A DNA stretch of 64,000 nucleotides, from NCBI RefSeq assembly GCF_046719735.1, contig NZ_JAUTWQ010000018.1:36211-100210 (forward strand), in the 5' to 3' direction. The notes beneath the pieces are model-generated. The model was not told the DNA's origin and searched no databases. It worked only from the letters and a program-made list of their open reading frames with translations. How positions within the stretch are numbered: the first letter of the stretch is position 1; each line of letters opens with the position of its first letter. This document shows, in pieces, positions 24,232 through 32,788 of this stretch. The translations under genes and the position numbers were made by a program. Source of the DNA: Halobacillus_B rhizosphaerae. Lineage in GTDB: Bacteria > Bacillota > Bacilli > Bacillales > Halobacillaceae.

Positions 24232-24908
24232 TTCACTTCCTCCAGACGATACCCGAGGCCGCGGATGGTCGCAATCTCAATCGGACAGGAATAGGAAGCC
24301 AAGCGCTGCCGCAGCCGCTTAATATGAACGTCCACGGTTCGTTCATCTCCCTCATAGTCAAATCCCCAGATATCTTCAATGATCTGTTCGCGGGACAGGG
24401 TCTTCCCCTTATGAGTAGCCAGTTTAAACAACAGCTCAAATTCCTTAAGCGGGAGCGTAACAACCTCGTCCTTAATCATCACTTTATAGGAAGCGCGATC
24501 GATCACGATCCCGCCGATATCAATTTGATTGGAAATGGTGATTTGGTGACGCTTCAAGAGCACTTTCACTCTTGCGGCCAGCTCTTCTGCTGCAAAAGGT
24601 TTCACCAAATAATCATCCGCTCCCAAGTCAAAGCCTTTCACTTTTTGCGCCGTTTCGCCTTTAGCGGTCAGCATTAAGATCGGCATGGTCTCAGAATAAT
24701 ACGTCCGAACTTCCCGGCAGAGCGCCCAGCCATCCATCTCGGGCATCATAATATCCAGAACAATCAAATCAATTTTTTCTTGATCAAGAATGCTTAAGGC
24801 CGTTTTCCCGTCCTCTGCTTCAAAGATGGTTAAGCCTTCTTTCGTAAGAATCAGCTGAACTAATTTTCTGATATGCGGATCATCATCGACTACGAGAAGT
24901 TTCGCCAT
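24228..24908 (-). CDS. OmpR/PhoB-type response regulator
   Basis: This 226-residue protein has a receiver domain (KLLVVDDDPHIRKLV, with phospho-acceptor Asp in LIVLDIMMPEMDG and Lys in MLTAKG) and a winged-helix DNA-binding domain (KTLSREQIIEDIWGFDYEGDERTVDVHIKRLRQRL). ATG 24908 is favoured, with AAGGA about 9 nt upstream, whereas ATG 24917 touches that site. Its partner kinase overlaps it. The gene lies 85 nt downstream of a DrrAB-like transporter, which it probably regulates. Confidence 0.94.
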   Translation of the reverse strand: MAKLLVVDDDPHIRKLVQLILTKEGLTIFEAEDGKTALSILDQEKIDLIVLDIMMPEMDGWALCREVRTYYSETMPILMLTAKGETAQKVKGFDLGADDYLVKPFAAEELAARVKVLLKRHQITISNQIDIGGIVIDRASYKVMIKDEVVTLPLKEFELLFKLATHKGKTLSREQIIEDIWGFDYEGDERTVDVHIKRLRQRLASYSCPIEIATIRGLGYRLEEVK

Positions 24909-24938
24909 ATCCTTCATTCCTTTTCTTATAAAAGTAAG

Positions 24939-24964
24939 GGAACCGCCTGCAGCGAGGCGGTTCC
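24939..24964 (-). terminator. Intercistronic hairpin (attenuator) between transporter and regulator genes
   Basis: A 10-bp perfect stem GGAACCGCCT and complement with a 6-nt loop is followed by CTTACTTTT in the minus direction. The weak T-run suggests partial termination, so the two-component genes would be expressed less than the transporter genes, or from their own promoter. Confidence 0.65.
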
Positions 24965-24992
24965 TGATTGTTATCCATAGTTTACACCAATC

Positions 24993-25808
24993 TCACGTTT
25001 TGCGCATATAAGCGCGAACGGTTAATGGCGCAAAAATCGCCACAATCACTGCTCCTCCGATCAGAGAAATCGTAAAGTCCCAGCCGATGGTTCCGGAGTT
25101 GGCTAAATCTCGGACAGCGGTGACCAGATGGGAGACCGGATTGATCTTCACAAACCACTGCAGCCAGTCCGGAAGTGTATCTGCCGGCACAAAGGCATTG
25201 GAAAGAAACGTAAGCGGGAACAAAATCAGCATCGAGATCCCCTGCACACTGGAGGCCGTCCGGGCGATCACGCCAAAGAAAGCAAAGATCCAGCTGACGG
25301 TCCAGGAACAAACGATCACAAGTAATCCGGCAAGCAGGACACTCGCAATGCCGCCATCAGGACGATAGCCCATAATGAATCCCATCGAAAACGTTAAGGT
25401 TGTCGCAATCGTATACCGTATGGTGTCCGCAAGCAACGCCCCTGCCAGTGGAGATATCCGCGCAATCGGCAGGGACTTAAACCTGTCGAACACCCCCTTA
25501 TCCATGTCCTCCCTGAGCTGGGTTCCCGTGACGATCGAGGTCGTGATCACCGTCTGGACGAGAATGCCGGGAATAATGACGGGCAGATAGCTTTGCACGT
25601 CTCCGGAAATCGCGCCGCCAAAGATATAGGTAAACATCAAGGTGAAAATAATTGGCTGTAACGTCACGTCAAACAGCTGTTCAGGGGTGCGGCGGATTTT
25701 CAATAATCCGCGAAAAGCCATCGTCAGCGAATTTTGCACCGATTGTTTTAAACTCGTTTTGTTTCGGAGCTGACGGTCGTTATTGTAGGCTGATGAATGG
25801 CTGCTCAT
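24993..25808 (-). CDS. ABC-2 type permease (DrrB-like)
   Basis: This 271-residue membrane subunit has six hydrophobic helices of the ABC2 drug-export type: VTLQPIIFTLMFTYIFGGAI, then LPVIIPGILVQTVITTSIVTGTQLREDMDKGVFDRFKSLPI (the conserved coupling loop) and LILFPLTFLSNAFVPADTLPDWLQWFVKINPVSH. It pairs with the upstream DrrA-like ATPase, whose stop overlaps its start by 4 nt. The complex probably exports a lipophilic drug or lipid. Confidence 0.93.
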   Translation of the reverse strand: MSSHSSAYNNDRQLRNKTSLKQSVQNSLTMAFRGLLKIRRTPEQLFDVTLQPIIFTLMFTYIFGGAISGDVQSYLPVIIPGILVQTVITTSIVTGTQLREDMDKGVFDRFKSLPIARISPLAGALLADTIRYTIATTLTFSMGFIMGYRPDGGIASVLLAGLLVIVCSWTVSWIFAFFGVIARTASSVQGISMLILFPLTFLSNAFVPADTLPDWLQWFVKINPVSHLVTAVRDLANSGTIGWDFTISLIGGAVIVAIFAPLTVRAYMRKT

Positions 25809-26827
25809 GCTTGAGCCCTCCTTTTTTGTTCGAGTTGATCTGTATCATTTGCTTGATCTTTCTGCGCATCGTTTCCAGTAATGGTTAGGAATACTTCATC
25901 AAGCGTTGGTTTCTGGACACTGAATTCCTCCAGGCGGATGTCGGTCTCACGCAAAGCAATCAGGATATCCGCAACTAGATCGGCATCCGGCAGCGGTGCG
26001 ATAATTTTTCTTCCTTCTGGTGACACCGCGGACTGCACGCCTAGCATCCGGTCAATAAGTTTACGGGCTGGCTCTAATTCTCCGGCATCGTGAAGATTTA
26101 CATGCAAGGACGAGGCCCCGACTGACTGCTTCAATTCGTTGACGGTTCCTTCTGCCACTACCTTACCGTGGTCAATAACCGCTATTCTGTCAGCAAGCTC
26201 ATCGGCTTCCTGAAGATACTGGGTTGTTAACAGTACGGTCGATCCTGATTTCACCAATTGGCGAATCGTCTCCCACATTTGGTTCCTTGTGCGGGGATCG
26301 AGTCCTGTTGTCGGCTCATCTAAGAAAATCAGCGGCGGCTTAGCAATTAAGCTCGCAGCAAGGTCAAGACGGCGGCGCATCCCTCCGGAGAAGTGCTTAA
26401 GCGGACGCTTCGCCGCTTCCGTTAAGCCGAATTCCTCCAGCAGTTCAGCGGACTTCCGGCGCGCTTCTTTCCGGCTGAGGCCGAGCAGGCGGGAGAAAAT
26501 CATTAAATTCTCCGTCGCACTCAGGGCTTCATCGACGGACGCATACTGTCCGGTCACCCCGACTAACTGACGAACAATCTGCGGCTCCTTGACAACATCA
26601 TGCCCAAAAATTTTCGCTGTGCCTGCGTCTGGCTTCAGTAAAGTGGCAAGCATGCGGATCGCGGTCGTTTTCCCCGCTCCGTTCGGACCTAACACTCCAT
26701 AAATGGCACCCTGCGGAACGTGAAGATCCACCCCGTCTACGGCTTTATTGGTGCCAAAGGTCTTGCTCAATCCCTTAGCTTCGACGGCCCATACTGTATC
26801 TGTGTTCTTACTATTGGTAGTACTCAT
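25805..26827 (-). CDS. ABC transporter ATPase (DrrA-like, daunorubicin-resistance family)
   Basis: This 340-residue ATPase has Walker A GPNGAGKTT (47-55), a Q-loop in VTGQYASVDEALSATENL, signature FSGGM (145-149) and Walker B LIFLDE (165-170). The C-terminal extension ends FSVQKPTLDEVFLTITG, typical of DrrA and regulated by the permease. It is the first gene of a unit continuing into the permease, response regulator and kinase. TCCTCC (rc GGAGGA) lies 7 nt before the start. Confidence 0.95.
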   Translation of the reverse strand: MSTTNSKNTDTVWAVEAKGLSKTFGTNKAVDGVDLHVPQGAIYGVLGPNGAGKTTAIRMLATLLKPDAGTAKIFGHDVVKEPQIVRQLVGVTGQYASVDEALSATENLMIFSRLLGLSRKEARRKSAELLEEFGLTEAAKRPLKHFSGGMRRRLDLAASLIAKPPLIFLDEPTTGLDPRTRNQMWETIRQLVKSGSTVLLTTQYLQEADELADRIAVIDHGKVVAEGTVNELKQSVGASSLHVNLHDAGELEPARKLIDRMLGVQSAVSPEGRKIIAPLPDADLVADILIALRETDIRLEEFSVQKPTLDEVFLTITGNDAQKDQANDTDQLEQKRRAQA

Positions 26828-26952
26828 TATTGTCCTCCTTTTCCCTGACTATAAGGTAATCTTGAAATCTAAAATGCGGATAAGACCTGTATCTCATTTA
26901 TGAATTATAAGACCCTTATATGAACGGAATATGAACAAAGAAAAAAAGAAGA

Positions 26953-27018
26953 GGGACATTGGGGACAGGTACGTGTGTCCCAATTTTCGGGACATCCGTA
27001 CCTGTCCCCAATGTCCCC
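26953..27018. repeat. GGGACAGGTAC palindromic repeat, copy 2
   Basis: A compact copy: GGGACATT, GGGGACAGGTACGTGTGTCCC, a short AATTTTC loop, then GGGACATCCGTACCTGTCCCC and ATGTCCC. Each arm can fold alone (GGGACA against TGTCCC) and the two arms are also complementary. It lies between the divergent ATPase gene and the secreted-protein gene. The rest of this 341-nt gap is AT-rich and holds the promoter region at 27094-27147. Confidence 0.88.
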
Positions 27019-27093
27019 TGCCGGTTGTGAAACTTATCCAGCAACTAAGCAATTAAACAAGCAATTCATTTATATTTGTGAAACCACGTAATA

Positions 27094-27147
27094 TTGTTGT
27101 TTTTAAAATTCATTCCTTATAGTATGAAAGTTGATAGTACTATCGAC
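27094..27147 (+). promoter_or_regulatory. Putative promoter and palindromic operator of the secreted-protein cassette
   Basis: TTGTTG (27094-27099) and TATAGT (27118-27123) are 18 nt apart. Directly downstream lies an 18-bp near-perfect palindrome with the 12-bp core GATAGTACTATC (27130-27147), at or just after the expected transcription start. That is a good site for a repressor, for example the HTH-TPR protein at the cassette's end. Confidence 0.55.
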
Positions 27148-27168
27148 TAATTATTTGGAGGAATTTAT

Positions 27169-27624
27169 GTGAAAATGTTAAATATAGCAAAAAAGTTACT
27201 TATATTTACCGGGATTATAGTCACAGGCGCACTAGGATTTACTAGCACAAATGTAGATGCGGCAAGTAATTATGGCGATACACACTATTACATGGAATTT
27301 AATAATTTAAGTTTTACATCACATGACGTTACTCCTGACCGAGAAAAGTGGGATGCAACCTCTTCTTATATGAAAACTGATTATGTAGGTGCGGCAAATG
27401 ATGCTGACTACAAATTTACCGGCTATGTCGAAAAAGATAATGGGGTCAATTTAGATAATAACGGAGCATGGAGGTATGAGTTTGGTGACCATACCACTCA
27501 TTTCTTAAGTAATTATGCTTATGAAAATTATGGATACGGGGTTTTAATTCATATCCGTGGAGAAGCAGGTTGGAATCGTGTAGATGTAGGAACAGGGGGC
27601 GTATGGAGTCCCGATAGTATCTAA
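27169..27624 (+). CDS. Secreted small protein, DUF2712-like (candidate bacteriocin or exported effector)
   Basis: This 151-residue protein has a Sec signal peptide (KMLNIAKKLLIFTGIIVTGALGF to VDAA, cleavage after about residue 32). The mature part is about 119 residues, rich in Tyr, Asn, Asp and Gly, without cysteines: NYGDTHYYMEFNNLSFTSHD, TSSYMKTDYVGAANDADYKF and a closing GVWSPDSI. The style recalls DUF2712 proteins of Bacillus, which sit near ABC genes and have no known function. The GTG start has GGAGG 7 nt upstream. It heads a cassette with an immunity-type ABC transporter. Family and role are inferences. Confidence 0.65.
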   Translation: MKMLNIAKKLLIFTGIIVTGALGFTSTNVDAASNYGDTHYYMEFNNLSFTSHDVTPDREKWDATSSYMKTDYVGAANDADYKFTGYVEKDNGVNLDNNGAWRYEFGDHTTHFLSNYAYENYGYGVLIHIRGEAGWNRVDVGTGGVWSPDSI

Positions 27625-27634
27625 ACTATATATG

Positions 27635-27661
27635 TCCGGGTGCTGCATTCTAGTACCCGGA
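27635..27661 (+). other. Intercistronic hairpin without T-run
   Basis: TCCGGGTGCT and AGTACCCGGA form a 10-bp stem (with one G-T mismatch) around a 7-nt loop, 11 nt after the secreted-protein stop and 53 nt before the next start. The lack of a T-run suggests a 3' stabiliser or partial terminator that would let the secreted protein be made in excess of the membrane genes. Confidence 0.6.
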
Positions 27662-27713
27662 TCTCTTACATAATAGATAGCAAGATATTTTAATAAAAAG
27701 GAGATTGCTAGTT

Positions 27714-28526
27714 GTGAAAGCTTTGCTTAGAACCGAACTTAAACGAGGTTTTGGTAGTTGGTCTTTCTTAACCTCATTGATTATTGGAAATTTACTTTCC
27801 TTCATTTACATAATTAGACATGTGATTCCTATGTATCCAGTACAAGACTTTGAGAGTGCCACCCATTTAAATGCATATTACCAGTGGATCGGGATGAATT
27901 GGTCTGCTTTTGAAACGAATTTGCTGTTTTTTCTGATGCCGATACTCGCCTGTGTTCCCTTTGCCTATTCTTATACTCAGGATCTCAATTCAGGCTTTAT
28001 CAAAAGTATCTATACGAGAACTTCAAGAAGAAATTATTTGGTTTCCAAATTTATAAGCACCTTTATGACGGGGGCAGTCGCTTATTTGGTCCCTTTAGCC
28101 TTAAATTTTGCGCTCATTGCTCTTCTTCTACCCATCGTGACCCCTGATATTGCCTACGGGACATCAAGCATCGGGCTGAATTCAATGTGGAGTTCCCTGT
28201 TTTATGATCACACGTTCCTTTACTGTGCCGTTTATGGGTTAATCAACTTCTTCTTTGCCGGTATTTATGCTGTGATGGGCTTAGCGGCCGCTGTCTTTAC
28301 TAATCGTGTGTTCATTGTGCTGGTCATTCCTTTTATTGTAAACTTAGCACTGGAAACCGGCTTCGAATTGACGGGCCAGCCAGCCATGGTCCCTTTTAAA
28401 TTTCTTGTTCCCGGACAACCCGTCTATCATATCCAGTTTTCTATCATCGCCTTGGAACTCCTGCTATTGCTGTTCGTTTCAAGCGTTCTATTTCTAGGAG
28501 GAATACGGAAACGTGAAGTCTATTAA
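27714..28526 (+). CDS. Polytopic membrane protein, ABC-2-like permease subunit 1
   Basis: This 270-residue protein has about six hydrophobic helices and starts VKALLRTELKRGFGSWSFLTSLIIG, a pattern shared by ABC-2 permeases of the LanE/LanG or DUF2705 kind. The phrase YTQDLNSGFIKSIYTRTSRRNYLVSKF is the cytosolic coupling loop. The GTG at 27714 lies 10 nt after AAAAGGAG. A TTG three codons earlier touches the site. The next gene overlaps it by 14 nt, so translation is coupled. Confidence 0.75.
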   Translation: MKALLRTELKRGFGSWSFLTSLIIGNLLSFIYIIRHVIPMYPVQDFESATHLNAYYQWIGMNWSAFETNLLFFLMPILACVPFAYSYTQDLNSGFIKSIYTRTSRRNYLVSKFISTFMTGAVAYLVPLALNFALIALLLPIVTPDIAYGTSSIGLNSMWSSLFYDHTFLYCAVYGLINFFFAGIYAVMGLAAAVFTNRVFIVLVIPFIVNLALETGFELTGQPAMVPFKFLVPGQPVYHIQFSIIALELLLLLFVSSVLFLGGIRKREVY

Positions 28527-29346
28527 ACAACACTGGAACAATCAGCTGTTTAGCATTTTCAATGACTGGAATCCGATCTTTGGGAGAATTCTAGTTATCT
28601 TAGTCATCTTGACCCTCTCGTTCTATTTACGAGGAGACTATTTTCTGGATAGTCTACAGGGAAGTGGTGCAGAAGCGAGCGGTACGGATTTGCTTGTTTA
28701 TAATTATAATAAAAGAAGTCTGGCACTTGAAATCCTGCCATTCATGTCGATTGTGATGATCAATATCATCTCATTGTATGATAAAGAAATTTACATCCTT
28801 CCCTACAAGACAAGATTCAACTATTTCAAAGCGGTCACAGGTAAAATAATCACTCATTCCACGCTATTCGTTTTCATCTTTGGTGCAGTAAATATATTAT
28901 TTAGCCTGTTTTTTATCCGTAAGATAACCAGCTGGACGGCGACGAACAGCACACTGTATCAAGTCGCCTTTCATATAACCAAAACGGATCCGCAATTACA
29001 TAGTTTATCTGTATGGAAGGAAAATCAGTCTCTCTATCATCCAGTCTATATAGGAATGGTCTACTCTATTTTCTTAATACTGGCCATCTGCATTATGACC
29101 TTGTTCACTTACATTCTCATTTTACTTATTAGAAGTGAAATCATTAGTTACATCCTGATGTTAGGGATGCTTATGCTGGATGCTTTTTCGGATCTTTCTA
29201 TTATTCTTGATAAAGTAGAAATTTCTTACATGGATTGTCTGTTTCCCGGCACTTTGGTTAGCGATTTCGGTTATCTTTGTGCAATTTTCCTTCTTTTATT
29301 CCTGGCAGGCGTCTACATAATCAAAAGAACAGATTTTCGAACATAA
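28513..29346 (+). CDS. Polytopic membrane protein, ABC-2-like permease subunit 2
   Basis: This 277-residue membrane protein has about six helices. ILPFMSIVMINIISLYDKEIYILPYKTRFNYFKAVTGKI looks like a coupling helix region similar in position to the previous gene. There is a large extracytoplasmic loop around residues 140-185. The GTG start lies inside the end of the upstream gene, behind GGAGG. The protein probably forms part of a heteromeric export or immunity complex with the neighbouring ATPase. No close family is recognised. Confidence 0.7.
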   Translation: MKSIKQHWNNQLFSIFNDWNPIFGRILVILVILTLSFYLRGDYFLDSLQGSGAEASGTDLLVYNYNKRSLALEILPFMSIVMINIISLYDKEIYILPYKTRFNYFKAVTGKIITHSTLFVFIFGAVNILFSLFFIRKITSWTATNSTLYQVAFHITKTDPQLHSLSVWKENQSLYHPVYIGMVYSIFLILAICIMTLFTYILILLIRSEIISYILMLGMLMLDAFSDLSIILDKVEISYMDCLFPGTLVSDFGYLCAIFLLLFLAGVYIIKRTDFRT

Positions 29347-29355
29347 GGAGTTAGC

Positions 29356-30165
29356 ATGAGACATTTAATTAAAAGAGATCTATTGCTGCTGTTCTCATCC
29401 AACCTGTATAAATGGATAGCAGCGATCGGCCTTACTATATTTATAACTTCCGTTTCTTTATATAATTTAAATCACTGGTTTCAGCTACACGATTATCAGA
29501 ACATCCAAGCAAGCTTGACGGATGTCTTATTCCTGAATTTCAAGGGGACAGCTCCCACTGACAAAGAGCTTCCGTATGTTTGGCTGCTGGTTCAGCTTTA
29601 CGGTGTATTTCTTGTCGGGAATTTTACAGAGGAGGATTTTAAAGAGAACGGTCCCTACATTATCAGCCGCTCCTCCAGAGGAAAATGGTGGATGAGCAAG
29701 ACGCTCAGCATTGGAGTCCTAATGTTCGTTTATTATGGAGTGCTGGTGCTCGTGACGTTGCTTCTCTCTTCCTTTTACGTTGATCTTTCATTTAACTGGA
29801 GCACCTATGGAAATAAGATGATTGTGCCGCTCCTCAGCACTTCTATCCACCCATTCCTTTTCGTTCTTGTGATGGTTGGTCTGCTTTATACGGGTAACCT
29901 GCTGCTTACGTTTTTGTTAATGACTTTATTGGCACGTTTTTCATCCATTTATAGTTTCTTGATCGTAGTAGTGATTCTTTTCTCTTCTCTATTTATTCAC
30001 TTTTCAGGGTCACCGGCGATGCACTCTATTATTCTGCGGCAAGGATTATTCAATGAACAGCTGCCCGGCATTGCGGCATCCTTTATATATAACATTGGAA
30101 TTTCTATCGGGATCTGCCTTGCCGGAGGTTTGTATTTTAGAAAAATAGACATAGATAAGGAGTAG
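29356..30165 (+). CDS. Polytopic membrane protein, DUF2705/ABC-2-like permease subunit 3
   Basis: This 269-residue protein begins MRHLIKRDLLLLFSSNLYKW and has about six helices. The loop NGPYIISRSSRGKWWMSKTLSIG matches the conserved cytosolic segment of DUF2705-like permeases. AAGGAG precedes the ATG by 5 nt, and the ATPase gene starts 7 nt downstream. Three permease-like subunits with one ATPase is one more than the usual LanE-LanG pair. Confidence 0.72.
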   Translation: MRHLIKRDLLLLFSSNLYKWIAAIGLTIFITSVSLYNLNHWFQLHDYQNIQASLTDVLFLNFKGTAPTDKELPYVWLLVQLYGVFLVGNFTEEDFKENGPYIISRSSRGKWWMSKTLSIGVLMFVYYGVLVLVTLLLSSFYVDLSFNWSTYGNKMIVPLLSTSIHPFLFVLVMVGLLYTGNLLLTFLLMTLLARFSSIYSFLIVVVILFSSLFIHFSGSPAMHSIILRQGLFNEQLPGIAASFIYNIGISIGICLAGGLYFRKIDIDKE

Positions 30166-30172
30166 GTAAGAT

Positions 30173-30829
30173 ATGAGTTATAAAATAGAACTGAGCGGGG
30201 TATCGAAATCGATTAAAGGAATAAAGGTTCTCGATTCGATCGACCTTCAATTAGAAGCTGGAAAAATATACGGTTTTCAAGGAAAGAATGGTTCTGGCAA
30301 AACGATGTTGTTCCGGACGATATGCGGCCTGATCCTTTCCACTGAAGGGGAAATCAGAATTGACGGGGAAAAACTCGGGAAGGATTTATCGTTTCCAAGG
30401 AGTGTTGGAATATTGATTGAATATCCTGGTTTCTTATCTCAATATACAGGACTTAAAAACCTTCAAATTATCGCAAGTATTAAAAATGAGATCAGTGAGA
30501 AGGAAATTAAAAAAAGCATTGCAAAACTGGGATTAGATCCAATGGACAAGCGAAAATACAGGAAATATTCGTTAGGAATGAAGCAGCGGCTGGGCATCGC
30601 TCAAGCGATTATGGAGAATCCCGATATTCTTATTCTGGATGAACCTACGAACGCCCTGGACGAAGCAGGGGTCACATTAGTGAGAGATCTGCTTATCAAG
30701 CTGAGAAATGAAGGGAAAACTATCCTCATAGCCAGTCATGATAAAGAGGAGCTTGAGTGGTTAGTAGATGAACAATACACAATGGAAAACGGAAAAATAA
30801 TCCATTTCAAATCTGTACAAGAGGTGTAA
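30173..30829 (+). CDS. ABC ATPase with E-loop (lantibiotic-immunity LanF-like)
   Basis: This 218-residue ATPase has Walker A GKNGSGKT (37-44), signature YSLGMKQ (132-138), Walker B ILILDE (152-157) and switch His in ASHDKEEL. Where most ABC proteins have a Q-loop glutamine it reads GILIEYPGFLSQYTGLKNL, with Glu83 in that position. This E-loop is a described hallmark of lantibiotic self-immunity ATPases (LanF). It supports a role in expelling or handling a membrane-active product, presumably with the three upstream membrane proteins. Confidence 0.88.
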   Translation: MSYKIELSGVSKSIKGIKVLDSIDLQLEAGKIYGFQGKNGSGKTMLFRTICGLILSTEGEIRIDGEKLGKDLSFPRSVGILIEYPGFLSQYTGLKNLQIIASIKNEISEKEIKKSIAKLGLDPMDKRKYRKYSLGMKQRLGIAQAIMENPDILILDEPTNALDEAGVTLVRDLLIKLRNEGKTILIASHDKEELEWLVDEQYTMENGKIIHFKSVQEV

Positions 30830-30833
30830 TCCT

Positions 30834-31337
30834 ATGAATTTTATAAAAAAATATAAATGGATGCTCAGCGCTGCTTTCCTATTATTTGCTGCAATTGCTG
30901 GATTTCAATTTCATCGGGTGAATGCAGACATTCCATCTCAGCAGGTAAAAGTCTATGAAAAACAACAAAAAGTTACTTCTCCGACCGATCAATTAGTGAC
31001 TGAGGTATCGTCTTACTCCATGAAAAAACCATCTGAAGTCAGCGCCAGGCTTTCAGACGCAAACGGATATAAAGTATATCTCGTAAAATTAAAGGTTAAG
31101 AATCCATCAGACCAAGATAAAAAAATTCCTTATCAAGAATACCAATTAAAGACAAACAGGTTTGCCAACTCAGCAGATTATGAATTAGCGAGAAATTACA
31201 ACGACTCTTTTTACATTCCCGCCCAACAAACAAAAGAATACATCATCCCTTTTATTGTGCCAGGGGGAGTCCATGCATCAAATCTGCGATTGGTCCTTTC
31301 CTCTGAAGGAAATGTCAGAACGGAAGCTGCCTTATAA
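30834..31337 (+). CDS. N-terminally anchored exported protein
   Basis: This 167-residue protein has one N-terminal hydrophobic helix (residues 10-27, WMLSAAFLLFAAIAGFQF) and an extracytoplasmic domain. The second half, YLVKLKVKNPSDQDKKIPYQEYQLKTN to YIIPFIVPGG, resembles the beta-sandwich of DUF4352-like telokin-fold proteins. It has no lipobox. It is the last structural gene of the cassette, 4 nt after the ATPase, and a terminator follows. It could be an extracellular binding or immunity partner of the secreted protein, but that is inference. Confidence 0.68.
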   Translation: MNFIKKYKWMLSAAFLLFAAIAGFQFHRVNADIPSQQVKVYEKQQKVTSPTDQLVTEVSSYSMKKPSEVSARLSDANGYKVYLVKLKVKNPSDQDKKIPYQEYQLKTNRFANSADYELARNYNDSFYIPAQQTKEYIIPFIVPGGVHASNLRLVLSSEGNVRTEAAL

Positions 31338-31355
31338 CTTGATCTCATTTTTGTG

Positions 31356-31386
31356 AACAGACTCTCCTAAGGGGTCTGTTTTTTTG
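31356..31386 (+). terminator. Rho-independent terminator of the secreted-protein cassette
   Basis: AACAGAC...GTCTGTT stem extended through CTCC/GGGG pairs, followed by a run of T residues, 18 nt after the last structural gene. The regulator downstream is therefore transcribed separately. Confidence 0.85.
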
Positions 31387-31498
31387 AATCATTAAATCCG
31401 TATCAATTCTCCCTCATGTTTACATTAATTTTACATTCTAAACTCTTACGCCAATGGTATCTTTCCAGTACAATTTAATCTGGGGGCAGGTGGATGGT

Positions 31499-32788
31499 AT
31501 GGAGAATTTAGGATCTTATATTAAATATTTTAGAAAGAAAAACAAAATCACTCAAAGGGAGTTAGCGAAGGGAATTATTTCTGTTTCCTACCTTTCACGA
31601 ATTGAAAATAATATCGAGCAGCCCAGCCGGGAAATTTCAAACTTATTGAAAGATCGGTTAGGAATTCAGGAGAATGAATTGCAAACCAGTCAAAACGTTG
31701 TTCAACAATTGAAGAAGTGCTACAAAGAAATTGCAGAGAAAAAACTGGACAGTGCCTCTAAACGCTTAAAAAGTTATGAAAAACTTATGGTCAATCAAAA
31801 AAGCCTGGTCTCTGACTACTATTACAAAGTCGTACGCGCCTTCTACTGTTTATACAATCAGGAATTCACAGAAGCTGCACATTTACTTGCAGGCATAGGA
31901 GAAATAGAGCTAGTATCTTTGGATAAAGAGGGATTATATTATTACTCTCGAATCAAAGCTCTCCATGACTTTTATCAGCAGAAGTATGAGTCCGCTTATA
32001 AGCTTCTCAACGAAGCCCGTAGCCTCCGTTCCCGCTTAACTGATAATGAGGCATGGGAGACAGCGGAGCTAAACTATATATTGGGCCTTACAACGTCGAA
32101 GCTGAGACTCGATCCCTTATCGATTCATTACACGAGGGAGGCTCTTGCCTTCTATCAGACCACTTATCATTTTAAGCGGTCTGCCCAATGCCACCTCTTA
32201 TTAGGGATTACATATGAACGAACAAATTTAATCACGATCGCTAAAGAACAGTTATCCAAAGCGATCAAGATTGCGAAAAATATCGACGACACCCTATTGA
32301 TCAGTAAAGCCTGCCATAATTTAGCCCATCATTTTGTAACAAAGGGAGAGTCTTTAAGGGCAATCGAAGAATTTCAAATATGTTACGACTATAAATTGAA
32401 GGCGAACGTCCCGGACCACCTTCTCCTCTCGACCATTTTTTGTATGGTGACGGAGTACTATCGTTTAGAGGAATATATCGAATGCAGGAAGTGGGCGGAA
32501 CAAGGACTTGAAATAATACGAATGAATGAGTATGACCACTCTTATTATTATCACTTTCAAATTCTTCTAAAATATATTAAGGTTGAACCCGATTTTGAAA
32601 CCTTTGCATCCGACCATGCCATCCCACATTTTCGTTCTATTTCCAAAATGGAATATGTCGTCCGTTACACGCATTTGCTCGGCAGCTATTATCAAAGCCT
32701 TCACAAATATAAGCAAGCAGCAGCGTGTTATGAAGAAAGCTTAGCTTTATTTAATTCGAAATTTTATACAAAGGGGCTGTTATTATGA
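31499..32788 (+). CDS. HTH-TPR regulator (Rgg/PlcR/NprR-like architecture)
   Basis: This 429-residue protein has an N-terminal XRE helix-turn-helix (residues 2-62: ENLGSYIKYFRKKNKITQRELAKGIISVSYLSRIENNIEQPSREISNLL). About 360 residues of helical repeats follow, with TPR-like units such as YYKVVRAFYCLYNQEFTEAAHLL, AQCHLLLGITYERTNLITIAKEQLSKA and LLGSYYQSLHKYKQAAACYEESLALF. This layout is that of peptide-sensing RRNPP regulators. ATG 31499 is chosen over the upstream in-frame start because AGGTGG precedes it. It lies after the cassette terminator, and its last codon overlaps a 43-codon ORF. Confidence 0.88.
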   Translation: MENLGSYIKYFRKKNKITQRELAKGIISVSYLSRIENNIEQPSREISNLLKDRLGIQENELQTSQNVVQQLKKCYKEIAEKKLDSASKRLKSYEKLMVNQKSLVSDYYYKVVRAFYCLYNQEFTEAAHLLAGIGEIELVSLDKEGLYYYSRIKALHDFYQQKYESAYKLLNEARSLRSRLTDNEAWETAELNYILGLTTSKLRLDPLSIHYTREALAFYQTTYHFKRSAQCHLLLGITYERTNLITIAKEQLSKAIKIAKNIDDTLLISKACHNLAHHFVTKGESLRAIEEFQICYDYKLKANVPDHLLLSTIFCMVTEYYRLEEYIECRKWAEQGLEIIRMNEYDHSYYYHFQILLKYIKVEPDFETFASDHAIPHFRSISKMEYVVRYTHLLGSYYQSLHKYKQAAACYEESLALFNSKFYTKGLLL

